In this document: one piece after another, positions 16,721-24,438 of the stretch
How the letters are laid out: every line of letters starts with the position of its first letter
Numbering within the stretch: the stretch's first letter is position 1
Assembly (NCBI GenBank): GCA_934561395.1
Contig: CAKTGF010000003.1
Span: forward strand, 62,001 to 126,000
DNA from: an uncultured Eubacterium sp.
Lineage (GTDB): Bacteria > Bacillota > Clostridia > Oscillospirales > Acutalibacteraceae
Reading direction: 5' to 3'
Length of the DNA: 64,000 bases
Notes under the pieces: model-generated
Told to the model about the DNA's origin: nothing
Database searches by the model: none
The model's input: the letters and a program-made list of their open reading frames with translations, nothing else
Translations under genes and position numbers: made by a program

Positions 16721-16867
16721 ATGAAGAGAATTAACACACTTAGCTCAAGAAACCTTTGTGAATCAGCAAAGAAGGGCGGATGCGGCGAATGTCAAACATC
16801 TTGCCAATCAGCTTCTAAAACTTCTTGCTCAGTAGCAAACCAAAAATGTGAGCAACTTAGAAAGTAA
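16721..16867 (+). CDS. scfA: SCIFF-type six-cysteine ribosomal peptide precursor
   Basis: A 48-residue peptide, MKRINTLSS..., with six cysteines at 13, 21, 24, 28, 36 and 43. The middle CGECQTSCQSASKTSC and the end VANQKCEQ match the SCIFF precursor family, found almost universally in Clostridia next to a radical SAM maturase that makes a Cys-Thr thioether. The ribosome site AGAGGTG precedes the ATG. Unusual: where I recall the family reading QSACKTSCT, this copy has QSASKTSCS, so residue 32 is Ser instead of Cys and residue 37 Ser instead of Thr; Cys13 keeps the total at six. A strong promoter upstream and an attenuator before scfB fit a peptide made in excess of its enzyme. Confidence 0.92.
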   Translation: MKRINTLSSRNLCESAKKGGCGECQTSCQSASKTSCSVANQKCEQLRK

Positions 16868-16882
16868 GTTTAGTTAGAATTT

Positions 16883-16907
16883 ACGACGGCTAAGTGCCGT
16901 CGTTTTT
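16883..16907 (+). terminator. Intra-operon attenuator between scfA and scfB
   Basis: 8-bp GC-rich stem (ACGACGGC) with a 5-nt loop followed by TTTTCTA. It lies between precursor and maturase genes that otherwise share a promoter, so it probably lets only part of the transcripts reach scfB. Confidence 0.75.
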
Positions 16908-16931
16908 CTATGTGTAAAGGAAATTAAAGCT

Positions 16932-18326
16932 ATGATACACTCATATAAAATGAACGGTTACAATATCATACTTGACCAAAACAGCGGTTGTGTTCACAGC
17001 GTTGACGAGGTTGCCTATGATATTATAAATATGTATGAAAACACCCCAAAAGAGGAAATCAAAGGCTACATACTGAATAAATATTCCGACCGTGAGGATG
17101 TTACGGCGGAGGATATTGAGCTTTGCTTTAGTGATATTGAGGAGCTTATTGCAGACGGCAGGCTTTTTGCCAAGGACACCTTTGAGCAAACCGCCAAGGA
17201 ATTTAAAAAGCGCCAGGGCGTAATAAAGGCAATTTGCCTGCATGTTGCCCACGGCTGCAACCTTAACTGCGAATACTGTTTTGCAGGCAAGGGTGAATAC
17301 GGCGGTGCCGACAAGGGACTTATGAGCCTTGAGGTGGGCAAAAGAGCGCTGGACTTTTTAATTGAGCAAAGCGGCAGCAGAAAAAACCTTGAGGTTGACT
17401 TTTTCGGCGGCGAACCCCTGCTTAACTGGGAGGTTTGCAAGGAGCTTGTAAAATACGGCAGAGAGCAGGAAAAGAAATGTAACAAAAATTTTCGCTTTAC
17501 CTTAACCACCAACGGTGTTTTGGTTGACGATGAGGTTATTGATTTTTGCAACAAGGAAATGAGCAATGTGGTTTTATCCCTTGACGGCAGAAAAAGCGTT
17601 CACGACAACCTGCGCAAAACACCCAACGGCAAGGGCAGCTATGATTTAATCGTTGATAAATTTAAAAAATTTGCCGATTCAAGAAATCAGGCAGATTATT
17701 ATATGCGTGGAACATATACCCACTTTAACACCGATTTTTCAAAGGATTTAATCCACATGGCGGATTTGGGCTTTAAGGAATTATCCGTTGAGCCCGTTGT
17801 GAGCGACCCCAAGGAGCCCTGGGCGCTGAAAAATGAGGATTTGCCCGTTTTAAAGGAGCAATACCAAATCCTTGCCGACGAAATGCTGCACAGATACAGA
17901 AAGGGCAACGGCTTTACATTTTACCATTATATGATTGACCTCGACCACGGCCCCTGCATTGTTAAAAGAGTTTCAGGCTGCGGAGTGGGCACAGAATATA
18001 TGGCTGTAACCCCCGGCGGCGATTTGTTCCCCTGCCACCAATTTGTAGGCGACGATAAATTTAAGCTGGGCAACATTTACGACGGTGTAACCAACCCTGA
18101 TATTTTAGAGCAATTTCAGCAATGCAATGTTTATTCCCACAAGGAATGTAAGGATTGCTTTGCAAAGCTTTATTGCAGCGGCGGCTGTGCCGCAAACGCC
18201 TACCACACAACCGGCAGCGTTAACGGCGTTTATGAGTTTGGCTGCGAACTGCACAGAAAGCGAATTGAATGTGCAATTATGCTTAAGGTAGCCGAGGCAG
18301 AAGAAGGCTTTAAGGTAGAATATTGA
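16932..18326 (+). CDS. scfB: SCIFF peptide maturase, radical SAM with RRE and SPASM domains
   Basis: A 464-residue thioether-forming radical SAM enzyme. Residues 1 to about 90 form the peptide-recognition (RRE/PqqD-like) region, ending before HVAHGCNLNCEYCFAG, which holds the SAM-cluster cysteines 109, 113 and 116. FFGGEPLLNW is the GGEP motif. The C-terminal SPASM/twitch part has the cysteines of DLFPCHQF, CKDCF and CSGGCAAN, for two auxiliary clusters. Length and order match the SCIFF maturase family. AAAGGAA precedes the ATG. Whether it still builds the usual cross-link on this variant precursor is open. A bidirectional terminator follows. Confidence 0.95.
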   Translation: MIHSYKMNGYNIILDQNSGCVHSVDEVAYDIINMYENTPKEEIKGYILNKYSDREDVTAEDIELCFSDIEELIADGRLFAKDTFEQTAKEFKKRQGVIKAICLHVAHGCNLNCEYCFAGKGEYGGADKGLMSLEVGKRALDFLIEQSGSRKNLEVDFFGGEPLLNWEVCKELVKYGREQEKKCNKNFRFTLTTNGVLVDDEVIDFCNKEMSNVVLSLDGRKSVHDNLRKTPNGKGSYDLIVDKFKKFADSRNQADYYMRGTYTHFNTDFSKDLIHMADLGFKELSVEPVVSDPKEPWALKNEDLPVLKEQYQILADEMLHRYRKGNGFTFYHYMIDLDHGPCIVKRVSGCGVGTEYMAVTPGGDLFPCHQFVGDDKFKLGNIYDGVTNPDILEQFQQCNVYSHKECKDCFAKLYCSGGCAANAYHTTGSVNGVYEFGCELHRKRIECAIMLKVAEAEEGFKVEY

Positions 18327-18331
18327 TAAAA

Positions 18332-18360
18332 AAAGAAGACGATAAAAAATCGTCTTCTTT
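18332..18360. terminator. Bidirectional terminator after scfB
   Basis: 12-bp stem (AAAGAAGACGAT) and 5-nt loop followed by TTTTTTC; it also serves the convergent hydrolase gene. Confidence 0.85.
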
Positions 18361-18371
18361 TTTCTTCTTTT

Positions 18372-19130
18372 TTAGTTTATGCCGTTGAAAAAATCGGTTG
18401 CAAGCTCGTAGGCTTTTTCGCCGTTTGATAAAATATAGGACGAATGGTCCTCGCCGTCTATAATAACCATTTTTGAATTATCAATGCTGTTTGCAATAAA
18501 TTCGGTATCGCTTTTTTTAATAACATCGTTCTCCCCTGCTAAGATAAGGCAGGGGCATTTTATTTTTGCCAGCTCCTCCTTATTCAAATCGGGATAATTG
18601 AGCATTAATTCCAAAAGCTTGTCGGGTTCTCTGTCATTAACCTCTTTAATTGACGAATAAAAATCATCGTCAAGCCCGGCGGGGCTTGAATTTGCACCGC
18701 AGGCCACAACCGCACCCACAGAATCGGGATAGCCTGCCGCAAGGGTAAGGGCTACAATTCCGCCGTCGCTGTGGCCGATAATATACGGCTTATCTATTTT
18801 AAGCTTGTTTATAAACTCATAAACATCATCTGCCATAAGGTTATATGTTATTTCGTCGGTATCGCTGCTTTTGCCGTGGCATCTGCTGTCAAGGGAATAA
18901 ACGGTGTAATCTTTTGACAAAAGTTTTGCCAAGCCGCTGAGGCTGCTTAAATCGCTGCCGTTACCGTGCAGCAAAATAACCGCACGGCTGCCCGAGCCAA
19001 GCCTTTGGTAGTGCATTTTAACCTGACTCAGCTGTATGTAATTATCCGCCTTTTTTCTTGAACAGCCCACGCACAGGGCAACGGCAACTGCCGCCGCAAG
19101 GAAAAGCGCCAAGGCCTTTTTTAAACTCAT
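18372..19130 (-). CDS. Alpha/beta-hydrolase lipoprotein
   Basis: A 252-residue serine hydrolase probably tethered outside the membrane: N-terminal lysines, hydrophobic stretch and VGC lipobox. The fold signatures are LLHGNGSD (oxyanion), GHSDGG nucleophile elbow with the catalytic Ser, LAGENDV for the acid and DGEDHSSY for the His. The substrate (ester, lactone or peptide) is unknown. The ATG at 19130 follows GAGAGG; a TTG six codons upstream lies before that site and is rejected. It starts two bases after the GH110-like stop codon, so the two are co-translated; the pairing suggests work on a glycan or its acyl decorations, which is inference. Confidence 0.85.
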   Translation of the reverse strand: MSLKKALALFLAAAVAVALCVGCSRKKADNYIQLSQVKMHYQRLGSGSRAVILLHGNGSDLSSLSGLAKLLSKDYTVYSLDSRCHGKSSDTDEITYNLMADDVYEFINKLKIDKPYIIGHSDGGIVALTLAAGYPDSVGAVVACGANSSPAGLDDDFYSSIKEVNDREPDKLLELMLNYPDLNKEELAKIKCPCLILAGENDVIKKSDTEFIANSIDNSKMVIIDGEDHSSYILSNGEKAYELATDFFNGIN

Positions 19131-19132
19131 AA

Positions 19133-20779
19133 TCAAACCTCTCTGCAAGCCTTTGTTTTTATTTTTGATGAGCCGTTATACACATTGTCGTAAACCTGCA
19201 AATTTTCAACTCCCAGCGCCGAAACGGGAACGCCTGAACCCATATTAAATATGTTATTGTGTATTTTAATATTCTTATGAACCGGGGTGCTTATCTTTCT
19301 GCCAAGGGTAATGGGCTCAATAAGAACGGCATTGTTACCCCTGCCCTTTTTGTTAACATTAAATGTGTTATCATAAATTTCCATATTCCTGACAGGGCCG
19401 CTTTCGTACCAATCCGCAGCATCGTTACTGACAAAAATATGGGCCATTTTAACCTTGTTAAAGGTGTTGCCGTGTATTAACACCTTGCCCGATGTGGTGC
19501 ACAGAATTCCCCTTGTGGGTATGGAATTAAATTTGCAATGGCTTATTTCAACATTTGGGCAATAGGTTATGTTTTCAGCAACGATATTGCTTTGAGCAAG
19601 GGCTCGTGCCTCGATTTCTTTGGGGAGCTTTTCACAAAACTCAACGGTAACCTGCTTATTTTCAATATCGTCAACCGCTGATTTTACGGTGTATTCCCCG
19701 GGTAGTTCTCCAAGACTTGTGTGGTAGTAAAGTTTTACCCTATCCCCTGCATTAAAAGCTCTGTAGCCTCCCTGCTGGCGGTGCACAAATTCAAAAACAG
19801 CCTTGTTGTCGCCCAACTTTTTGTTAAACCTTAAAAATGCGCCGTGTATATTTATTCCGTCATCATGAGGGTGCTCAAAGCTGCAATTTGAAATTTTAAC
19901 CTGCCCTTTGCATCCGCAAACATGTATTAAATCCGCAAATGAAGAAACACGATGTGCGCTGTCGGGCTTAAATACAACATTGTTAAAGGAAACATTACCG
20001 CACATTTGTGTTAACCAGCCGAAGCCTGCCATATAATTTACGGTAATATTTTCTGCGCTTACATTTTCGCTTTCGCCCACAAAAACGCCGCAGGTATTTC
20101 TGTTATTATTTTGGCTGACAGCGTAGGTATCGCCCACCTTAAAGCTCCGTGGCAGAGAATATTCAATTTCGACCTCGGTCATTGAAAGCCTTTTAACGCT
20201 GCGAACAGAGGCAAAAACGCTCTTTACCTTAAACACTCTGTAAACATTGCCATCTGCACTGTGGCAAACGGAAACGCTGCTGTTTTCGTCATTTTTAAAC
20301 TGCCAATAATTCTTTTTTGTAAAGGGGCTTTGCTCAAAAAACACAATATCCCTGCCCTGAACATACCAAAGGGTGGTTTTAGGGATTTCATAAACCACTT
20401 TTCTGCCCTTTTTTGATTTTACGGTCATTTCAACATTGCTCGGTGCAGGGTAATTAACAGTAAAGTTACGCATTTTTACATTTTTGCAGTTTATTACGCC
20501 CAGCGAGCATATATCGCCGTGAACGGCAAAGGTTGCGCCGTTGCCCTCAAGGGTTATGTTTTCAAAGCCCTCAAAAAGCATTGCAAAATATTTTTGCGGA
20601 TTTTTAAAGGAATCCGTATTGGAAAAATGGACAAAACGGGATTGGCAAAAATCCTTGTATATATGATATGTTTTATTACTGAAAACAAGGGTATCCCCGT
20701 TTTGCATATTTTTCACAGCCTCGGTTAAGGCAGAGGCAAAGTTATCGGACGAGCCGAATTTATCAACAAATATTTCCAT
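19133..20779 (-). CDS. Right-handed beta-helix protein, GH110-like (alpha-1,3-galactosidase family)
   Basis: About 548 residues with repeated parallel beta-helix turns (NCKNVKMRNFTV, NVEISHCKF, NMEIYDNTF). The segment ADLIHVCGCKGQVKI and the following HPHDDGINIHGAFLRF resemble the GH110 region A-D-x-x-H-x-x-x-C-K-G ... D-D-x-x-N-x-H-G-x-x-x-x, with its candidate catalytic aspartates. GH110 enzymes remove alpha-1,3-galactose, for example from blood-group B or linear xenotypes. I find no signal peptide, so it would be intracellular. The start is uncertain: ATG at 20779 (AAGG upstream, long spacing) or ATG at 20800. Assignment below the beta-helix level is by motif resemblance only. Confidence 0.65.
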   Translation of the reverse strand: MEIFVDKFGSSDNFASALTEAVKNMQNGDTLVFSNKTYHIYKDFCQSRFVHFSNTDSFKNPQKYFAMLFEGFENITLEGNGATFAVHGDICSLGVINCKNVKMRNFTVNYPAPSNVEMTVKSKKGRKVVYEIPKTTLWYVQGRDIVFFEQSPFTKKNYWQFKNDENSSVSVCHSADGNVYRVFKVKSVFASVRSVKRLSMTEVEIEYSLPRSFKVGDTYAVSQNNNRNTCGVFVGESENVSAENITVNYMAGFGWLTQMCGNVSFNNVVFKPDSAHRVSSFADLIHVCGCKGQVKISNCSFEHPHDDGINIHGAFLRFNKKLGDNKAVFEFVHRQQGGYRAFNAGDRVKLYYHTSLGELPGEYTVKSAVDDIENKQVTVEFCEKLPKEIEARALAQSNIVAENITYCPNVEISHCKFNSIPTRGILCTTSGKVLIHGNTFNKVKMAHIFVSNDAADWYESGPVRNMEIYDNTFNVNKKGRGNNAVLIEPITLGRKISTPVHKNIKIHNNIFNMGSGVPVSALGVENLQVYDNVYNGSSKIKTKACREV

Positions 20780-20847
20780 AATAATTCTAATCCTTAACAT
20801 TTAACAGAGCGGCGGCAAAAACAATCAGCCTGACTGCTCTTAATGAT

Positions 20848-20876
20848 AATATAACAATTTTGTTACATTAATTCAA
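20848..20876 (-). promoter_or_regulatory. Promoter for the GH110-like/hydrolase operon
   Basis: On the - strand, TTGAAT (20871-20876), 17 bp, TATATT (20848-20853). It stands back to back with the CoA-transferase promoter, six bases apart. Confidence 0.6.
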
Positions 20877-20882
20877 CTGTTA

Positions 20883-20911
20883 TTGACGAACGGACTGTTT
20901 TTTAGTATATT
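20883..20911 (+). promoter_or_regulatory. Promoter for the CoA-transferase
   Basis: TTGACG (20883-20888), 17 bp, TATATT (20906-20911). The -10 lies inside an imperfect inverted repeat TTAGT-8-ACTAA that could bind a regulator. Confidence 0.55.
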
Positions 20912-20952
20912 TAAACTAATAAAATTTTGACATATCTTGTGAGGTGGATAAA

Positions 20953-22371
20953 ATGACATGGCAGGAAATTTATAATAGCAAGCTTACAACCGCCGAGGAG
21001 GCAATAAAGCTTGTTCAAAACGGGGACAAAATCGTTACAGGCTTTGCCTGCGGCGAACCCTTTGGCATTGAAAAGGCACTTGTGGAGCATTATGACGAAT
21101 ATCAGGATGTGGAAATAGTAAGCATGCTTACTCTGGGCGACTCCCCCTGGTGTCAGCCAAAAATGAAGGGGCACATAAAGCTTAACTGTCTTTTTGCATC
21201 ACAGTCAAACCGTGCGGCAATCGCCAGCGGTTTAAGTGAATTTACCACCTCACATTTTTACGAAATTCCGGATATTATAAACAATTATATTTGCCCGAGA
21301 ATTGCAATAGTAATGGTTTCGCCACCTGACGAGCATGGCTATGTGTCGTTTGGCACAACCGTTGACTACACCAAGGGTGCAACTGACCACACCGAAATTG
21401 TAATTGCACAGGTTAACAAATATATGCCAAGAACCTTTGGCAACAGCATTAAGCATGTAAGGGATTTTACCTGCTTTGTTGAGATTGACGAGCCGTTGCC
21501 TGAAATTAAAACCATTAATATTTCTGATGTTGAAATGGAAATCGGCAAATACTGCGCCTCACTTATTAAGGATGGGGACTGCCTGCAATTGGGCATAGGC
21601 GGAATACCAAACGCAGTTTGCAAGCAGCTTTATGATAAAAAGGATTTGGGCCTGCACAGCGAGCTTGTGGGCGACGGCGTTGTTGATTTGCTTGAGGACG
21701 GAATAATTAATAACAAGCGCAAAAACGTTAACAACGGCAGAACGGTTATCGGTGCAGCGTTCGGTTCTGAAAAGCTTAACGCATACATAAACAACAACCC
21801 CTCGGTTGAAATGCACCCCATTGATTATGTTAACAATCCCATTGAAATTGCTAAAAACGACAATATGGTTTCTATTAACTCCTGCATACAGGTTGACCTT
21901 TTGGGGCAAGTAGTATCGGACACTATCGGCCTTAGCCAATTTTCGGCGGTAGGCGGCCAGGTTGACTTTGTTAGGGGCGCCACAATGTCAAAGGGCGGCA
22001 GGTCAATTATAGCAATGCCGTCAACCGCAAAAAAAGGCACTGTCAGCAGAATTGTTCCCCTGATTACAGAGGGCAGTGCCGTTACCACCCCAAGAAATGA
22101 TGTTAACTATGTTGTTACAGAATACGGCATTGCACAGCTTAAGGGCAAAACCTTAAAGGAGCGTGCAAAGGCGTTAATTAAAATTTCCCACCCAATGTTC
22201 AGGCCCCATTTAATTCTTGAATACCGCAAAAGGTTTAACGAGGAGCCCTTCACAATGGACGAGGCAATGGACTTTACCAGCGTGGTTAAGGAAGCAATTA
22301 AGGACGCCAATGTGGTGGTTAAGGAAATCGTTAAGGATAAAAGAGAAAAAATCAAATCAAAGCTTGACTGA
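20953..22371 (+). CDS. Acyl-CoA:acetate CoA-transferase (4-hydroxybutyrate/butyryl-CoA transferase type)
   Basis: A 472-residue family I CoA-transferase of the acetyl-CoA hydrolase/transferase group. Visible: NGDKIVTGFACGEP near the start, GIGGIPNAV, the block QVDLLGQVVSD and GGQVDFVRGA in the catalytic half, and YVVTEYGIAQLKGKTLKERA at the C-terminal end. Such enzymes exchange CoA between acetate and butyryl-, 4-hydroxybutyryl- or propionyl-CoA and end fermentation routes. The exact acyl substrate cannot be decided by eye. The ATG at 20953 follows GAGGTGG; the GTG at 20944 is part of that site. It has its own promoter, and a long hairpin follows. Confidence 0.88.
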   Translation: MTWQEIYNSKLTTAEEAIKLVQNGDKIVTGFACGEPFGIEKALVEHYDEYQDVEIVSMLTLGDSPWCQPKMKGHIKLNCLFASQSNRAAIASGLSEFTTSHFYEIPDIINNYICPRIAIVMVSPPDEHGYVSFGTTVDYTKGATDHTEIVIAQVNKYMPRTFGNSIKHVRDFTCFVEIDEPLPEIKTINISDVEMEIGKYCASLIKDGDCLQLGIGGIPNAVCKQLYDKKDLGLHSELVGDGVVDLLEDGIINNKRKNVNNGRTVIGAAFGSEKLNAYINNNPSVEMHPIDYVNNPIEIAKNDNMVSINSCIQVDLLGQVVSDTIGLSQFSAVGGQVDFVRGATMSKGGRSIIAMPSTAKKGTVSRIVPLITEGSAVTTPRNDVNYVVTEYGIAQLKGKTLKERAKALIKISHPMFRPHLILEYRKRFNEEPFTMDEAMDFTSVVKEAIKDANVVVKEIVKDKREKIKSKLD

Positions 22372-22375
22372 TAAA

Positions 22376-22475
22376 AGGTGCAATCGGTTTGGGCACACTG
22401 CAAAGGAAAATATTTATCTGTTAATTTGCTTTTTTAGCATTTATTCCTTATGCAGTGCCCCCTTCGGTTGCACCT
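22376..22475. repeat. Palindromic repeat element, copy A (also likely terminator)
   Basis: Imperfect long hairpin: arms 22376-22407 and 22445-22475 share AGGTGCAA, CGG, GGGCACTGC and AAGGA. Its inner core, read on the - strand (22462-22418), is about 85% identical to the core of element B (22663-22708) on the other side of the tRNA, including CATAAGGAATAAATGCT. It lies directly after the CoA-transferase stop and ends in GTTATTTTTG, so it can terminate transcription. Confidence 0.7.
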
Positions 22476-22521
22476 GTTATTTTTGTCCGTGTACGGCAAT
22501 GTTTATTTGTTAAAATTTTAC

Positions 22522-22550
22522 TTGAAATGTGTTAGCTTTCGTGCTAAAAT
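22522..22550 (+). promoter_or_regulatory. Promoter of tRNA-Leu
   Basis: TTGAAA (22522-22527), 17 bp, TAAAAT (22545-22550), 12 bases before the tRNA. Confidence 0.7.
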
Positions 22551-22562
22551 AGTTAGCGTTAT

Positions 22563-22647
22563 GCACCTGTGGCGGAACTGGCAGACGCGCTAGATTTAGG
22601 ATCTAGTATCGAGAGATGTGCAGGTTCGATTCCTGTCAGGTGCACCA
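22563..22647 (+). tRNA. tRNA-Leu (anticodon UAG)
   Basis: Acceptor GCACCTG pairs with CAGGTGC, discriminator A, genomically encoded CCA (22645-22647). The anticodon stem CTAGA/TCTAG holds the loop TTTAGGA with anticodon TAG; the T-loop GGTTCGATTCC and a long type II variable arm fit leucine. It reads CUA (CUN by wobble). Confidence 0.97.
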
Positions 22648-22958
22648 AAAAGGGATAGGCAAGGGGCGCACTACATAAGGAATAAATGCTCAAAAAACAA
22701 ATAAACAGCGAAATACTGCGTTAAATTTACAGTAAAGGCGGCAAGCCTGCCCTGCAAATTATGCCTTGTCTTTCATCTGTTTCTTTGGCTTTTTGAGTGC
22801 AGGCAGTTTAAGCAAACTGATTTTGTTCAGTGTGCATTAACAAAATCCCGTTAATACTTGCGTATTAACGGGATTTTTTAATAGTGCAATGGGCAAAACT
22901 CAGAAAGCTTAAACCAATTACTTCCTTATGCGGTGCGCCCCAATACCTATCCCTTTTT
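22648..22958. repeat. Palindromic repeat element, copy B (311 bp, intergenic)
   Basis: Terminal inverted arms 22648-22682 and 22922-22958 (AAAAGGGATAGG, then GGGGCGCAC and CATAAGGAA, about 90% complementary) enclose about 240 bases without a plausible ORF. It starts immediately after the tRNA CCA and ends ten bases before the uxaA stop. The inside holds a tandem hairpin: ACTGA/TCAGT (22816-22831), GTGCATTAA, then a 15-bp hairpin (22843-22876) running into TTTTTT. The tandem hairpin recurs at 58659-58720 with compensatory changes. It is MITE-like in shape, but no target duplication is evident. Confidence 0.65.
22843..22880 (+). terminator. Terminator hairpin inside element B
   Basis: 15-bp stem AAATCCCGTTAATAC, loop TTGC, T-run of six. 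It would end the tRNA-Leu transcript. Confidence 0.8.
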
Positions 22959-22968
22959 ATTTTTCTAT

Positions 22969-24438
22969 TCACATTGTAACGCCGGATTTGAAAATTGCAA
23001 TGTCACGGTAGCCGTTAATCTCGTTTTTGGTTTGTTCGCCGTTGGCAATTGAAATGATTTTTTCAAGCAGAGCTGCGCTTAAATCCTCCGCCGATTTACC
23101 GCTTAAAAGCTCCCCTGCGTTAAAATCTATCCAATTTTTCTTTTTGCCTGCCAAGGCAGAGTTTGAAGAAATTTTAACCGTTGGCACAGGTGCCCCCAAC
23201 GAAGTGCCCCTGCCGGTTGTAAACAAAATAATATGTGCGCCGGCGCAGGTTAAATTTGTTGTTGAAACAATATCGTTGCCGGGGCCGTTTAAAAGATTCA
23301 ATCCCGATTCTTTAACAGAATCTCCATAGCTTAAAACATCGCAAACCACGCTGCTGCCGCCCTTTTGAACGCAGCCCAGGGATTTTTCCTCCAAGGTGGT
23401 TATTCCGCCCTCGTGATTACCCGGGGAGGGATTTTCGTAGCAATTTTGGTTATGTGATGCAAAATATTCCTTATAGCCGTTTATCAGCCCTACCTGCTTG
23501 TCAAAAACCGCTTCGTTTTTACTGCGTGCCATTAAAATGTGCTCTGCGCCGAACATTTCGGGAACCTCTGTTAAAATTGTTGAAGACCCTGCCGAGGTAA
23601 GAGCATCGTTTACTCTGCCGCAAAGAGGGTTTGCGGTTATGCCCGAGAAAGCATCGGAGCCGCCGCACTTAAAGCCCACAACAAGGTTGCTTATACTAAC
23701 AGGCTCACGCTTAAAGGCGGAGGTATATTCTGCCAGCTCCTTTAAAAGTGCCTTGCCCTGCTCCAGCTCATCCTCCGCATCCTGGCACACCAAAAGCCTA
23801 ACTCGGTTTTTATCGTAATCGCCCAAATATTTTTTCAGGGTATCAAAGCTTGTATTTTCACAGCCGAGGGAAACCACAAGCACTCCACCTGCGTTGGGAT
23901 GATTAATAAGGGAGGCTAAAATTTTTCTTGTATTCTCCTGGTCGTCGGCCATTTGGCTGCATCCGTAGGGGTGTGTGAAAGCAAAAATGCCGTCGCAGCC
24001 CGGGGCATTAATACCGACGCCTGCTCTTTCAAGAGCCTGAGCAGTTTTGTTAACGCAGCCCACTGTGGGAATTATCCAAATTTCATTGCGAATGCCGATT
24101 TTGCCGCCGGGTCTTTTGTAGGCATTAATTGTAATTTCCGAATTTTTAGGGATATATGAATTATCGCCGCCGAAGGTATATTCAAGCTTATCAGACAAAT
24201 CGGTTTTCAAATTATGCTCATGAACATAGCTGCCATTGGGGGTATCCTCTGTTATATGCCCGATTGGGTAGCCGTATTTTATAATTTTATCCCCTGCTTT
24301 AAGGTCCTTTAGTAAAACTTTGTGGCCGAAGGGCACATCGCTGAGCAGTGTTACGCCCTTTTCGGTATAGCCTGCGCTTAAACTCTCCAAAGCAACAGCC
24401 ACATTGTCAAGGGAATTTATAACCAACAGCTTATTCAT
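22969..24438 (-). CDS. uxaA: Altronate dehydratase
   Basis: Converts D-altronate to 2-dehydro-3-deoxygluconate in galacturonate catabolism. The 489 residues begin with the SAF-like N-terminal domain (DVPFGHKVLLKDLKAGD, YGYPIGHITED) and continue with the large UxaA domain: NEIWIIPTVGCVN, HPYGCSQMADDQENT and GFKCGGSDAFSGITANP, which hold conserved cysteines for the metal site. The ATG at 24438 follows GAGG and overlaps the uxaB stop by eight bases, so it is coupled to uxaB. It is the last gene of the long operon. No isomerase (uxaC) or KDG kinase is in the window. Confidence 0.93.
   Translation of the reverse strand: MNKLLVINSLDNVAVALESLSAGYTEKGVTLLSDVPFGHKVLLKDLKAGDKIIKYGYPIGHITEDTPNGSYVHEHNLKTDLSDKLEYTFGGDNSYIPKNSEITINAYKRPGGKIGIRNEIWIIPTVGCVNKTAQALERAGVGINAPGCDGIFAFTHPYGCSQMADDQENTRKILASLINHPNAGGVLVVSLGCENTSFDTLKKYLGDYDKNRVRLLVCQDAEDELEQGKALLKELAEYTSAFKREPVSISNLVVGFKCGGSDAFSGITANPLCGRVNDALTSAGSSTILTEVPEMFGAEHILMARSKNEAVFDKQVGLINGYKEYFASHNQNCYENPSPGNHEGGITTLEEKSLGCVQKGGSSVVCDVLSYGDSVKESGLNLLNGPGNDIVSTTNLTCAGAHIILFTTGRGTSLGAPVPTVKISSNSALAGKKKNWIDFNAGELLSGKSAEDLSAALLEKIISIANGEQTKNEINGYRDIAIFKSGVTM

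Noticed and set aside
20854..20870. Rex operator in the CoA-transferase/GH110-like intergenic region
   Set aside because: AACAA-TT-TTGTT is too short and wrongly spaced for Rex; likely chance in AT-rich DNA.
22217..22513. 98-residue + strand ORF over the CoA-transferase end
   Set aside because: Overlaps the CoA-transferase in another frame and crosses the palindromic repeat.
22563..22647. tRNA-Leu as integration site of a mobile island
   Set aside because: No integrase and no duplicated tRNA 3' end were seen on either side; the flanking repeats are short palindromic elements.
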